Shown one piece after another: positions 24,822 through 33,678 of a stretch of DNA of 64,000 nt. The DNA is from Chlamydiales bacterium. Its GTDB lineage: Bacteria; Chlamydiota; Chlamydiia; Chlamydiales; Simkaniaceae. The stretch is taken from assembly GCA_024233515.1 (NCBI GenBank), contig JACKPO010000005.1, positions 96,160 through 160,159 on the forward strand. The letters run 5' to 3'. The translations under genes were made by a program, and so were the position numbers. The notes below the pieces were generated by a model. That model ran no database searches. It saw only the letters and a program-made list of their open reading frames with translations, and was not told the DNA's origin. Position 1 is the stretch's first letter; each line of letters begins with the position of its first letter.

Positions 24822-25709
24822 ATGTATGCGCTGTTTCATAAACTCCAGAGGAAAACAAGAGATGAGAGTCCCTTTGCCATTGGATCACCAGCACTGATTT
24901 GGCAAATCGTCTTCTTCTATCTCCCCCTTCTTCTGATGACGATCAGCAGCATTTTTATCCTCACAGAAGAGGGAGGGATCAAAGGGCTCACCTTCCAAAA
25001 CTTCTCTCCTCTTTTCTCAAAAACCCATCTTTCCATTATTTTCAGCTCGATCTCCCTGGCTCTTTCTACTGCTTTTCTCTCTCTCCTTATCGCCTACCCA
25101 CTTGCCCACTTCATTGCCTTTAAAGGGGGGCGCTATAAAACCCTCATGCTTTTTTTTCTGATCGTCCCGTTTTGGACCAACTTCCTTCTTCACGTGTACG
25201 CATGGTTTTTTGTTCTTGAAAGGGAAGGGTTTCTGAATACCCTCCTCCTTAACTTTGGCCTGATTCAGCAGCCGATCCACTTTTTAAACTCTCTTTTTGC
25301 TGTCATGCTCATGATGATTTACTGCTATCTCCCTTTTATGGTCTTACCGATTTTTTCGAGTTTAGAGCGATTTGATCGTCGCCTCTTAGAAGCTTCAACC
25401 GACTTAGGAGCTCCCTGGAAAACCACCTTCCGCAAGGTGATGCTCCCCCTAACCCTTCCCGCCATTCGTGCTGGTTTTTTCCTCGTCTTTATCCCCTCTT
25501 TTGGTGAATTTATTATCCCTGAACTCATGGGAGGAGATAAACGGTACTTTGTGGGAAATGTCGTCTCTCAATACGTTCTGGGCGATGAAACAGGAGGAAT
25601 GGGGGCAGCCTTTATGGTCCTCAGTTGCCTTTCCCTTATTGTCACTGTCATGCTGATTTACCTTGGCTTTAGAAAAATGAGCACATTGCTCCTAAAGGGA
25701 ATGAAATGA
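24822..25709 (+). CDS. potB: Polyamine-type ABC transporter permease PotB
   Basis: An inner membrane permease with about six helices and 295 aa. The EAA loop that docks the ATPase is visible (LLEASTDLGAPWKTTFRKVMLPLTLP, the conserved EA-x-x-x-G). PotB-like features include SFGEFIIPELMGG late in the protein, the typical position of a conserved substrate-path segment. It lies between potA and potC, and its stop overlaps the potC ATG by 4 bp (ATGA). Substrate is inferred from family resemblance only. Confidence 0.87.
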   Translation: MYALFHKLQRKTRDESPFAIGSPALIWQIVFFYLPLLLMTISSIFILTEEGGIKGLTFQNFSPLFSKTHLSIIFSSISLALSTAFLSLLIAYPLAHFIAFKGGRYKTLMLFFLIVPFWTNFLLHVYAWFFVLEREGFLNTLLLNFGLIQQPIHFLNSLFAVMLMMIYCYLPFMVLPIFSSLERFDRRLLEASTDLGAPWKTTFRKVMLPLTLPAIRAGFFLVFIPSFGEFIIPELMGGDKRYFVGNVVSQYVLGDETGGMGAAFMVLSCLSLIVTVMLIYLGFRKMSTLLLKGMK

Positions 25710-26488
25710 GAAAAGGATTATTAGGGAAATTTGGATCGTTTACAATCGTTGGGTTTTCCTACCTCTTTCTCTATCTCCCCATCTTGATTTTGATCGTCTT
25801 CTCTTTCAACACAAAACATTTTCCCGCACCTTGGGATCAATTTACGTTTAAGTGGTACCACGAACTCTTTAACTCCTCTTCTCTCTGGCGTTCATTTTTC
25901 AACTCCCTTTTTGTCGCTTGTATCTCGACCTCTCTTTCTTTGCTCATGGGAATCACCCTTATTTTTTTCCGCGCGCAAGGTGGACGGATTCAAAAAGCCC
26001 TCCCTCTTTTTTACGGCAACTTGATCATTCCTGAGACAATGCTTGCGATCAGCCTCCTCAGCTACTTCACTCTCTTCAAAATTGAACTCGGGATGCCAAC
26101 TCTCATCGTCGCTCACACCGTTTTAGGACTAGGATTTGTCATTCCGATCCTCTATACCCGCTACCAAGAACTTGACCAACGCCTAACGGAGGCCTCTGAG
26201 GTGCTTGGTGCAACCCCCTTCCAAACCTTCTATAAGATTACCCTTCCTCTCCTCCGCCCTACTCTTCTGGCCACAGGACTTCTCATCTTCATCCTCTCCT
26301 TCGACGACTTTATCCTCTCCTATTTCTGCGCAGGGACAAAGATCCAAACCCTCTCTCTCTACCTCCTCTCCATGCTCCGCTCGGGCATCTCTCCCATCGT
26401 CAATGCCCTCTCAACGATCCTCCTTCTCCTTAGCGCCCTTCTCGTCATGCTCTTCTTCTCTCCCAAAATCCGCACCCGCATCCTCTAA
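25706..26488 (+). CDS. potC: Polyamine-type ABC transporter permease PotC
   Basis: The second permease, 260 aa and about six helices, with an EAA loop TEASEVLGATPFQTFYKITLPLL and the PotC-typical ILSFDDFILSYF. It is translationally coupled to potB. No potD (periplasmic binding protein) follows: the next genes are two MFS transporters. The binding protein must be encoded elsewhere or be missing. After the stop a 90-bp gap separates this gene from MFS 1. Confidence 0.87.
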   Translation: MRKGLLGKFGSFTIVGFSYLFLYLPILILIVFSFNTKHFPAPWDQFTFKWYHELFNSSSLWRSFFNSLFVACISTSLSLLMGITLIFFRAQGGRIQKALPLFYGNLIIPETMLAISLLSYFTLFKIELGMPTLIVAHTVLGLGFVIPILYTRYQELDQRLTEASEVLGATPFQTFYKITLPLLRPTLLATGLLIFILSFDDFILSYFCAGTKIQTLSLYLLSMLRSGISPIVNALSTILLLLSALLVMLFFSPKIRTRIL

Positions 26489-26581
26489 TAGGGTGCATCA
26501 CCCAAATATACTATACGTAATTATTCCTTGAAAAATATGCGTAAGGGGTTGATAAGAGGTAGAAGTGAGGACCATTCTTTG

Positions 26582-27805
26582 ATGCAGAAACGGACGAAAA
26601 CTCTCTTAACCATCTACTTCGCCTACTTCCTTGATTACTTTGGGTATGCGATTGTTTTTGGGGTCTTCGGGCCGCTGATGCTGACCCCTGAAATGGGGAT
26701 GTTTCCTCCTGAAACCAGTCTAAAAATGCGTAATCTAGCGCTGGCGATTCTCTTTGCGATCTTTCCTCTGATGCAGCTGATTTGCGCCCCTCTTTTTGGA
26801 GATTTTGCCGATCACTTTGGACGGAAGAAAACGTTTGTTATTCTCAACATTGGAGCAACAGTCGGATACTTTCTATCAGGGCTTGCTATTCTCTCTCATC
26901 ATTTTCCTCTTCTTCTCCTCAGTCGCTTTCTGACGGGTGTTTTTTCGAGTAATCGAACCATTTGTATGGCTTCCCTTTCTGATCTTTCCCATGATGAAAA
27001 ATCCCGCTCAAAAGCTTATGGGGTCATTGCCACTCTAGGAGGGGTCAGTTGGATTGTTTCGATGCTTGTAGGTGGCTTTTTTGCAAAGCATCTCAGCCCT
27101 GCCATTCCCTTCTGGATCACAACTGGTTTTTCTCTTTTAAGCTTGCTCATGGTTATTCTCTTCTTCGGGGAAACCCTTGCTTCTAAAGAAGCCTTCACTT
27201 TTGATCCCTTCAAAGGATTGAAAAACATTGCCTCTTGCTTCACGATTCAAGGGATGGGGCGCCTCTACTGTTATTACCTCTTCATGATGATGGGATGGGG
27301 AATCAATCTTTTGTGGCTCAACCCCTACACCCTCTCCCGCTACGATGCTTCCCATGATCTGTTATTTACCCTTCTTGCCTCAACGGGAGTGATGTGGTCA
27401 TTAGGAAGTTTTGTGATTAATAAGCTCCTCCTCAAAAAGTTCCACGCAGAGACCATTGCAAAAATTGGCAGCGTGGGTCTGATTGTGATTTTTGCTCTGT
27501 GTGGGATGATCACCTTCTTCCCGGCCTTTGCGACTCTTGCCCTCCTTGCCTCCATTTTCGGCGCACTCGCCTGGACCAATGCGCTTAGTTCCATCTCCCT
27601 CAATGCTCCAGAAGATGTCCAAGGAAAAGTCATGGGAATTTCCCAATCGTTCGGCTCTATCTCTCTCCTTTTTGCCCCTCTTATTGCAGGAACCATCGCA
27701 GGTGTCAATCTATCCTATGTCTATCCAGCAGCAGCCCTGCTCGTTACCATTTCAATTGCTATCTTAAGCCTTAGTGCAAGGAAACGTTATGAGCCAAAAG
27801 TTTAA
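26582..27805 (+). CDS. MFS transporter 1
   Basis: A 12-helix major facilitator protein, 407 aa from the chosen ATG 26582 (MQKRTKTLL). Motif A between helices 2 and 3 reads FGDFADHFGRKKTF, the D-x-x-G-R-(R/K) pattern of drug/proton antiporters. The closest general type is TetA-like DHA1. Upstream in-frame starts add up to 18 residues and cannot be excluded. The gene is a tandem paralogue of MFS 2: the halves SRFLTGVFSSNRTICMASLSDLS and MGISQSFGSISLLFAPLIAG line up with the partner. Substrate is unknown; host metabolite import or drug efflux are both possible. Confidence 0.82.
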   Translation: MQKRTKTLLTIYFAYFLDYFGYAIVFGVFGPLMLTPEMGMFPPETSLKMRNLALAILFAIFPLMQLICAPLFGDFADHFGRKKTFVILNIGATVGYFLSGLAILSHHFPLLLLSRFLTGVFSSNRTICMASLSDLSHDEKSRSKAYGVIATLGGVSWIVSMLVGGFFAKHLSPAIPFWITTGFSLLSLLMVILFFGETLASKEAFTFDPFKGLKNIASCFTIQGMGRLYCYYLFMMMGWGINLLWLNPYTLSRYDASHDLLFTLLASTGVMWSLGSFVINKLLLKKFHAETIAKIGSVGLIVIFALCGMITFFPAFATLALLASIFGALAWTNALSSISLNAPEDVQGKVMGISQSFGSISLLFAPLIAGTIAGVNLSYVYPAAALLVTISIAILSLSARKRYEPKV

Positions 27806-29030
27806 TCTCTCTCTCCTCCCGGTCTATTTTGTCTTGTTCATCGATAATTTTGCGTTCTCGGTGATCTTTGCCATCTTTGGCCCCCTCTTTGTCGATCCTA
27901 GCTTTGGGTTCATTTCGGCTGGAACAAGTGATGTTGCACGGAATTTAATGCTCGGAACGGCCCTCGCTTTTTACCCTCTTGGGCAACTTATTGGAGCTCC
28001 CTTAATTGGAGATATTGCTGATCAATTTGGTCGAAAAAAGGCCTTTTATATCACCATCCTTGGTGCCGCCTGCGGGATTACCCTCACTGGATTCAGTATC
28101 TTTACTCACAGCTTTATTTTTCTCATCTTAACCCGTCTTGCAACCGGTTTTTTTGCTGGAAACCTCAGCATTTGCCTTGCCTCAATCGCCGATCTTTCTC
28201 CAGACGAAAAAACACGCGCCAAAAACTTCTCTATGATTATTATCGTGACCGGATGTAGCTGGATGCTTGCCATCCTTTCAGGAGGGTTTTTCTCGAACCG
28301 CTCCTTTTCAGAACACTTTAGCCCTGCTCTCCCCTTCTTCATCACAACTGTCCTCTTTGTGATCACCTTTCTTGGAATCCATCTCTTTTTCAGAGAGACC
28401 CATAAAACAGAGAAAAAGTTTCATATCGATATTCTTCAAGGAGCTCGCGATGTCGTCAAAGCTTTCGAATACAAAAACCTCAAGATTCTCTATATCATCT
28501 ACATGTTCTGGATCTTAGGATGGGGTATCGCCTTCCAATGGTATAGCCCAACCGCGATCCAAGAGTTTCGTACCAAACCGATCGATGTCAATTGGGGTCT
28601 TTTTATCGTCGGCTTTACCTGGATTTTTGGGGGTTACTTCGTCAACAACTTCCTTGTGAAAAGATACCACGCTCGTCCTCTTATTGTGATAGGGAATGCC
28701 ATGATCACTCTTTGTCTTCTAGGGATGTTCCTTGCTGAATCGTTTGGTCCCTTTGCCCTCTTCTTTGGCCTGGGAACGATTCCTGCAGCCTTTGCATGGC
28801 CCAACATCCTTAACTTGATCTCAATTAATGCCCCTGAGAACATTCAAGGGAAGATCATGGGAATCAGCCAATCCTTCCAATCGGCAGGCTTTATCTTTGC
28901 CACAATCATTGGAGGAATCACCGCCGCTCTGAGCCTTAAATCGATCTACTTTTTTGCGATGTTCTTCGTCTTTGTGAGTTTTGTCCTCATCCTCATAAAA
29001 CACTTAAAGATAAAAAAAGCCGCCCCTTAA
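27789..29030 (+). CDS. MFS transporter 2 (tandem paralogue)
   Basis: A 413-aa MFS protein whose ATG (27789, MSQKFNLSLL) overlaps the end of MFS 1 by 17 bp and has AAGGAAACG upstream. Motif A is IGDIADQFGRKKAF. Local matches to MFS 1 include LTRLATGFFAGNLSICLASIADLS and APENIQGKIMGISQSFQSAG, so the pair arose by tandem duplication and has since diverged. The two are probably co-translated and could form a functional pair. A strong bidirectional terminator follows. Confidence 0.82.
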   Translation: MSQKFNLSLLPVYFVLFIDNFAFSVIFAIFGPLFVDPSFGFISAGTSDVARNLMLGTALAFYPLGQLIGAPLIGDIADQFGRKKAFYITILGAACGITLTGFSIFTHSFIFLILTRLATGFFAGNLSICLASIADLSPDEKTRAKNFSMIIIVTGCSWMLAILSGGFFSNRSFSEHFSPALPFFITTVLFVITFLGIHLFFRETHKTEKKFHIDILQGARDVVKAFEYKNLKILYIIYMFWILGWGIAFQWYSPTAIQEFRTKPIDVNWGLFIVGFTWIFGGYFVNNFLVKRYHARPLIVIGNAMITLCLLGMFLAESFGPFALFFGLGTIPAAFAWPNILNLISINAPENIQGKIMGISQSFQSAGFIFATIIGGITAALSLKSIYFFAMFFVFVSFVLILIKHLKIKKAAP

Positions 29031-29044
29031 AGGGAGCGGCTTTT
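29012..29044. terminator. Bidirectional terminator between MFS 2 and acpP
   Basis: AAAAAAAGCCGC-cccttaaaggga-GCGGCTTTT: a G+C-rich stem flanked by an A-run and a T-run, lying between two convergent operons. Confidence 0.9.
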
Positions 29045-29066
29045 CTCTAGAGAAACGATCTTGCTC

Positions 29067-29309
29067 TTAGTTTGCAGCAACTTTCTTTTCGTTGACAAAC
29101 TTAATGACATCTCCAACTGTACGAAGCTTCTCAGCTTCCCCTTCAGAGATCTCAAATCCAAACTTCTCTTCGAAGGTCATGATTAGCTCAGTAAGATCTA
29201 GAGAGTCTGCGTTGAGATCTTCAACGAAAGACTTCTCAGCGTTTACTTCTGAAGCATCTACTCCAAGCTGTTCAACAATAATATCAATCACTTCTTGTTC
29301 TACTGACAT
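29067..29309 (-). CDS. acpP: Acyl carrier protein
   Basis: An 80-aa acidic four-helix protein that carries growing acyl chains. Ser36 in DSLDLTELIM is the phosphopantetheine attachment site used by AcpS (encoded at 19619). The flanking sequence (VEDLNADSLDLTELIMTFEEKFG) is nearly canonical, given in part. It ends the fabH-fabD-fabG-acpP operon, the same order as in C. trachomatis and E. coli. The 50-bp gap after fabG is the largest in the operon and could hold a separate start of transcription for this abundant protein. Confidence 0.97.
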   Translation of the reverse strand: MSVEQEVIDIIVEQLGVDASEVNAEKSFVEDLNADSLDLTELIMTFEEKFGFEISEGEAEKLRTVGDVIKFVNEKKVAAN

Positions 29310-29358
29310 AAAGCAAAATTCCTTTTTTCAAACATGTTTAAAAACTTAACAATAAATT

Positions 29359-30114
29359 TTATGCAATCATCCCCCCGTCTACAGTGAGCACCTGTCCAGT
29401 GATATAGTCAGACATGTGGCTCGCTAGAAAGACAGCGGCATGTGCGATTTCTTTCGGATTCCCTAGGCGTCCCATAGGAACCCGCTTTAAAATTCCTTCT
29501 CGTTGCTGCTCATTTAACACATTGGTCATCGGGGTTTCGAAAAACCCAGGTGCAATACAATTGACGTTGATATTGCGCGCCCCAAGCTCTTTTGCAAGGG
29601 AACGTGTAAACCCAACCATTCCGAGTTTAGAAGCAGAATAATTAACTTGACCAGGATTTCCTGTCAAGCCAATGACAGAGGTTACATTGATAATTTTCCC
29701 TTTTCGCGCCTTCATCATCGGGCGAACAAGAGCATGACTTAAGTTATAGACCGATTTCAGGTTGGTATTCATCACCTGATCCCAATCCTCTTCCGACATC
29801 TTCATGAAAAGACCATCGCGGGTGATCCCTGCGCAGTTAATCAGGATATCAACACCATCCCACTCTTTTAGAAGCTTATCGACCGATTGGTTCACTTCCT
29901 CTTTACTGGCAACATTCACGGTATCGAACCAAAACTTTTGACCCTCTTCCGTCTTATTTTTTTCCAGCTCAGTCACCACTTGCCTTGCGCGCTCAAGGTT
30001 CGTTCCCATAATCGCAACGTCTGCCCCTTCTTCGGCAAATGTCAGAGCGATCTCTTTTCCAAGACCCGATGTTCCCCCAGTGATGAGGGCTTTTTTTCCT
30101 TTAAGCAATCCCAT
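29359..30114 (-). CDS. fabG: 3-oxoacyl-ACP reductase
   Basis: A short-chain dehydrogenase/reductase of 251 aa that reduces 3-oxoacyl-ACP with NADPH. The nucleotide-binding TGGTSGLGKEIA is near the N-terminus, the structural NCAG motif is in LINCAGITRDGLFMKM, and the catalytic Tyr-x-x-x-Lys is in NYSASKLG. A catalytic Ser lies in NVTSVIGLTGNPGQ. The ATG starts 14 bp inside fabD. It catalyses the first reduction in each elongation round. Confidence 0.96.
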   Translation of the reverse strand: MGLLKGKKALITGGTSGLGKEIALTFAEEGADVAIMGTNLERARQVVTELEKNKTEEGQKFWFDTVNVASKEEVNQSVDKLLKEWDGVDILINCAGITRDGLFMKMSEEDWDQVMNTNLKSVYNLSHALVRPMMKARKGKIINVTSVIGLTGNPGQVNYSASKLGMVGFTRSLAKELGARNINVNCIAPGFFETPMTNVLNEQQREGILKRVPMGRLGNPKEIAHAAVFLASHMSDYITGQVLTVDGGMIA

Positions 30115-31036
30115 TTAACGCTCCTTGACCAATCGTTTCTAAATCTTCAACCTTTTCAACGCTGAGAGTTTTCCCTTTAACGCCGATTTTTCGGTTCATT
30201 CCACCCAATGTTTTTCCTGGTCCAATCTCGAGAAAGAGATCCACTCCAGCCTCTTCCATCTGACGTACCCCTTTTTCCCAATAGACAGGAGCGACCACCT
30301 GATTGACCATATTTTCCCGAATCTCTTCTTCTTTGACAAAATCGCCAACAGCATTCATCACAAGCTCGATTCCACTTTCACTCAAAGTCACTTCATCAAT
30401 CTTCTCTTTCAGTCGAACCTTTGCTTCTTCCATGAGGCCGCTATGAAACGCTCCAGAAACGTCAAGGGGAAGCACTCGCTTTGCACCCTTCTCTTTCAGT
30501 AAAGCGCTCGCCTTTTCAACACCAGCTGGTGTTCCAGAAATCACGACTTGACCAGGACAGTTGAGATTGGCAACCCAAACCCCTTTGAGAGGTTTAACGA
30601 CTTCTTGAACCGCTTCGGGAGTCATTCCTAGCGCAACCGCCATCGTTCCAGGAGCCTTCACTCCCGCTTCATACATGTAGGTTCCTCGCGCTCGCACAAG
30701 ATCAATCCCTTCGCCAAACGAAAGGCGACCTGATGCCGTCAAGGCTGTATACTCACCCAAACTAAGGCCAGCCACAACACTTGGCTCAATCTCGGGATAC
30801 TCCTTCTTCACCACTCTCCAAAGAGCGATACTCATCACATAGATCGCAACTTGGCTATTCTTTGTCAGAGTCAGCTCATCCGCAGGCCCTTCAAACATCA
30901 GCTTTGTCAGTGAAAATCCTAACCGATCATCCGCTTCTTCAAAGGTTTCTCGCACCACTTGAAACGACTCATAAAAATCTTTCCCCATGCCGACATACTG
31001 AGCCCCTTGCCCAGGAAAAATAAACGCAACCTTCAC
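30101..31036 (-). CDS. fabD: Malonyl-CoA:ACP transacylase
   Basis: Moves malonyl from malonyl-CoA (made by acetyl-CoA carboxylase, whose AccA is encoded at 51502) onto AcpP. The start GTG 31036 gives the family N-terminus VAFIFPGQGAQYVGMGKDF. GAGGTG lies 6 bp upstream, and the codon overlaps the fabH stop (GTGA). The catalytic Ser is in AGLSLGEYTAL. A conserved His lies in DVSGAFHSGLM, and the substrate-binding Gln in FPGQGAQ. At 311 aa the length is normal. The 3' end overlaps fabG by 14 bp. Confidence 0.96.
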   Translation of the reverse strand: MKVAFIFPGQGAQYVGMGKDFYESFQVVRETFEEADDRLGFSLTKLMFEGPADELTLTKNSQVAIYVMSIALWRVVKKEYPEIEPSVVAGLSLGEYTALTASGRLSFGEGIDLVRARGTYMYEAGVKAPGTMAVALGMTPEAVQEVVKPLKGVWVANLNCPGQVVISGTPAGVEKASALLKEKGAKRVLPLDVSGAFHSGLMEEAKVRLKEKIDEVTLSESGIELVMNAVGDFVKEEEIRENMVNQVVAPVYWEKGVRQMEEAGVDLFLEIGPGKTLGGMNRKIGVKGKTLSVEKVEDLETIGQGALNGIA

Positions 31037-32028
31037 TCGCCCACCTCGCTCGTTAGTGCTGCAGCACCCCATGTGAGTCCTGCGCCAAATCCAAAGAGGA
31101 CAATCCGTTCCCCTTTCTTTACATGTTTCTCTTTCACCAGTTCATCAAGGGCAATTCCTACAGACGATGCCGAGGTATTTCCATACTTATGGATCGTCAG
31201 GTAGACCTGCTCGCTAGGGACTTGGAACCGCTTTGCTAAGGCTTCGATAATCCGAATATTCGCTTGATGGGGAACCATCCAACTAATACTCTGTTCATCG
31301 AGGCCAGACGCATCAAGACATGCCTTCACAGCCCCTTCCATTCTTCGAACGGCATGTTTAAAGACTTCCCGCCCTTCCATCTTAATAAAGTGTTGCCCTG
31401 CTTTCACCGTTTCAATCGATGCAGGATTCCTCGATCCTCCCGCAGGAAGGATCAAAAGCTCCGATTGCTGGCCATCACATCCTAAAGAGACATTCTCAAT
31501 CGTAAACCCCATTCCCTTCGAACTGACGATGCAAGCAGAGGCCCCATCTCCGAAGAGGACACAAGTATTCCTGTCTTCATAATTCACAATCGAAGAAAGC
31601 TTTTCCGCTGCAATAATCAGGACGTTTTTATACATCCCCGACTCAACATATGCCTTCGCCGTGGAGAGGGCATAAATATAGCCCGTACAAGCTGCCTGCA
31701 TATCCATCGCCGCCGCGTTCACCGCTCCAATCTTATTCTGAATTAAGCAAGCCGTGCTCGGAAAGACATAATCGGGGGTGAGCGTTGCCACTAGGATCAG
31801 ATCGATCTCCTCCCCTTTTAGACCGCTGTCATCCAGGGCCCGCTTGGCCGCTTCAAAGCCCATATCGGAGGTGAACTCATTCTCGCCCGCTATCCGCCGC
31901 TCTTTCATCCCTGTGCGGGAGGTGATCCACTCATCAGAGGTCTCGACCATCTTCTCCAAATCTTGATTAGAGAGGACTTTTTCTGGCAGATAAGCCCCGA
32001 GTCCGATAATTTTTGCTTTACATTCCAT
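31033..32028 (-). CDS. fabH: 3-oxoacyl-ACP synthase III (KASIII)
   Basis: Condenses acetyl-CoA with malonyl-ACP to start fatty-acid synthesis. The 331-aa protein carries the Cys-His-Asn triad: C114 in QAACTGYIYA, His in MVPHQANIRI and Asn in YGNTSASS. The first gene of the operon, it has AAAGGA about 10 bp before the ATG. The reverse neighbour is divergent (32183), so this 150-bp gap should contain the operon promoter. I see no unambiguous -35/-10 pair. Confidence 0.97.
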   Translation of the reverse strand: MECKAKIIGLGAYLPEKVLSNQDLEKMVETSDEWITSRTGMKERRIAGENEFTSDMGFEAAKRALDDSGLKGEEIDLILVATLTPDYVFPSTACLIQNKIGAVNAAAMDMQAACTGYIYALSTAKAYVESGMYKNVLIIAAEKLSSIVNYEDRNTCVLFGDGASACIVSSKGMGFTIENVSLGCDGQQSELLILPAGGSRNPASIETVKAGQHFIKMEGREVFKHAVRRMEGAVKACLDASGLDEQSISWMVPHQANIRIIEALAKRFQVPSEQVYLTIHKYGNTSASSVGIALDELVKEKHVKKGERIVLFGFGAGLTWGAAALTSEVGE

Positions 32029-32182
32029 TGTAAATCATTCCTTTAGATATAGATTGAGCATCATACCTAAAAAAACATTAAAAAAGAAGCACGAATATCC
32101 CTCTCGGATACCTCTTGCAAAAAAATCGCATGACAGAGAAAATCGATCGTTTTTAATCAAATTTAAACTTGGAGTCATGAAA

Positions 32183-32659
32183 ATGCTATCTGGTATCAAA
32201 AATTTCTTACAAAACAGCTCTAACTTCAACCATGCTATGCTAGGTGTAAGTGCCATTGCATCGCTTGAAATGGGAGCGCGTACGGTCATCAATCTCACTC
32301 AAAGTGGGAAAAAAGAGGATTTAACTGCCGATCTTTCTGGAGCTCTTTTTTTTGGACTTGCCGCGGCAAACCTCTTTCCCGGTTCGCGCAAGGCCGCTGG
32401 GATCGCTTTCATCATTCGAAGCTTCTACGAGTTTTCTCAACAGCCTGACGAAGATTACAGAAAGGAAGAATACTGGTTAGGACGAGCGATTACTTTTTTC
32501 CCTGACCAAGCCTATCAAGGCTATAAAAAAATTAAAGCGAGTTTAGACCTCCCCTCCCATCCAACATGGTACGCATTAATTGCACTTGTTGCTTTAGTGG
32601 GGTATTATCAATTCGGCGGTGCCATCTCAAACTATTTCAACCAACAGAAGAGTTCATAA
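32183..32659 (+). CDS. Small membrane protein, unknown
   Basis: ATG 32183 is preferred: GGAG lies 8 bp upstream and the longer frame from 32054 adds a basic, unlikely N-terminus. The 158-aa product starts MLSGIKNFLQNSSNF. It has two hydrophobic stretches near the middle (LSGALFFGLAAANLFPG and AAGIAFIIRSF) and one near the C-terminus (WYALIALVALVGYYQFGG). No motif is recognised. It is divergent from fabH and followed by a clear terminator hairpin. Confidence 0.65.
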   Translation: MLSGIKNFLQNSSNFNHAMLGVSAIASLEMGARTVINLTQSGKKEDLTADLSGALFFGLAAANLFPGSRKAAGIAFIIRSFYEFSQQPDEDYRKEEYWLGRAITFFPDQAYQGYKKIKASLDLPSHPTWYALIALVALVGYYQFGGAISNYFNQQKSS

Positions 32660-32665
32660 CAACCA

Positions 32666-32693
32666 TTCTGCCTACGTTTTCACGTAGGCAGAA
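32666..32693 (+). terminator. Hairpin terminator after the small membrane protein gene
   Basis: TTCTGCCTACGT-tttc-ACGTAGGCAGAA is a perfect 12-bp stem 7 bp after the stop codon. The U-tract that follows is weak (ATTCTATTTCTT). Confidence 0.7.
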
Positions 32694-32719
32694 ATTCTAT
32701 TTCTTGATACCTTAAGTTC

Positions 32720-33319
32720 ATGCTTAGGTATCCAAAAGATCTACTCACCCTCATTGCACATCTAAAAAAACTACCTGGTGTCGGAAAAAAGACAGCCGAA
32801 CGTTATGCATTTCATCTTTTGGGATGGGAAGGGAAAGACCTTCACGAATTTGCCGAAGGGGTTTCCACCTTGAAAGAAAAGGTGCAAGCCTGTTTGGACT
32901 GTGGATGCTTAATGGAGGGGGTTCGTTGCACCTTCTGCGATCAAGAAAGGCGAGACCGAACGCAAATGTGCGTCATTGCCAGTCCACGCGATGTTTATGC
33001 TATTGAGGAAACCGGCAACTTCCGCGGCATGTACCATGTCCTCGGTGCGCTCCTTTCACCGCTAGATGGAAAAACCCCAGAAAGCTTAAACCTCCCTCAT
33101 TTAATGACACGCTTGGAACAACTGGAAACACAAGAAGTGATCTTAGCGCTCGATTCAACACTTGAAGGAGATGCCACCTCTCTTTATCTTAAAGATGCGT
33201 TTGTGAAACAAGGGATTGAAGTCTCTCGCTTAGCACTTGGTCTCCCCCTCGGAAGTTCTCTCGACTTTGTCGATGAAGGAACACTCTCGCAAGCTTTTTC
33301 CGGCCGCCAAAAGTTCTAG
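32720..33319 (+). CDS. recR: Recombination mediator RecR
   Basis: A 199-aa RecFOR-pathway protein that helps load RecA at gaps. A helix-hairpin-helix occurs near the N-terminus (LKKLPGVGKKTAERYAFHLL). The zinc finger C-x2-C...C-x2-C is CLDCGCLMEGVRCTFC. A Toprim domain follows (MCVIASPRDVYAIEETG) and then the Walker-like C-terminal region. Position next to fabH and bamA is as in C. trachomatis. The stop codon TAG is the first three bases of palindromic element B, so the present 3' end was set, or at least re-shaped, by that element. Confidence 0.96.
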   Translation: MLRYPKDLLTLIAHLKKLPGVGKKTAERYAFHLLGWEGKDLHEFAEGVSTLKEKVQACLDCGCLMEGVRCTFCDQERRDRTQMCVIASPRDVYAIEETGNFRGMYHVLGALLSPLDGKTPESLNLPHLMTRLEQLETQEVILALDSTLEGDATSLYLKDAFVKQGIEVSRLALGLPLGSSLDFVDEGTLSQAFSGRQKF

Positions 33320-33479
33320 ATAGTGTCGTCAAATTCTTCACTCTACCTTAGGTTTTTCTATGGAAAATTTCTACGTTGGCTTCCTTCAAGAGCCCACTTG
33401 GGGCTCTTTGTATCAGCCGCCTTGAACTTTTCTCATAGAAAAACCTCTTTCAGAGCGAATCATTTGACGACACTATCTA
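33317..33479. repeat. Palindromic element B (163 bp imperfect palindrome)
   Basis: TAGATAGTGTCGTCAAA (33317-33333) and its exact complement (33463-33479) form the ends. Complementary inner blocks include AGGTTTTTCTATG and its partner CATAGAAAAACCT. At the exact centre is AGAGCCC-acttg-GGGCTCT (33389-33407). The first three bases are the recR stop codon. An 11-nt stub of the end (GTGTCGTCAAA) recurs at 50182. Confidence 0.88.
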
Positions 33480-33488
33480 AAGAACACC

Positions 33489-33631
33489 TATACCTAAGGG
33501 AATTTAACAAGGCGGCTCTCGCAAATTTTTTGCCTGGAGCGAGCGACCATTGTGCGAGCACAAGGCGCGAGTGAAGGCAAGAAATATGCTGCAAAGCAGG
33601 CGCAGCCAAAAACCAACTTTTGAATCATGTT
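33489..33631. repeat. Palindromic element C, internally deleted and truncated copy
   Basis: It matches element C at 16572-16735 over most of its length, including GCCTGGAGCGAGCGACCATTG and TTGTGCGAGCACAA (given in part). About 16 nt are missing after TATACCTAA, and the final AGGTATA is missing at the other end. It follows element B after 9 bp. Confidence 0.85.
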
Positions 33632-33674
33632 TATGCAGCGCTAAAGAGAAAAATAAGTAGCACTCCAGGGTATA
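33632..33674. repeat. One arm of palindromic element D
   Basis: TATGCAGCGCTAAAGAG and the following bases to CACTCCAGGGTATA match the right arm of element D (10674-10714) with two differences. The centre and the left arm are absent. The arm is joined directly to the truncated copy of element C. Together with B and C it fills most of the 426-bp gap between recR and bamA. Confidence 0.8.
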
Positions 33675-33678
33675 AGGG

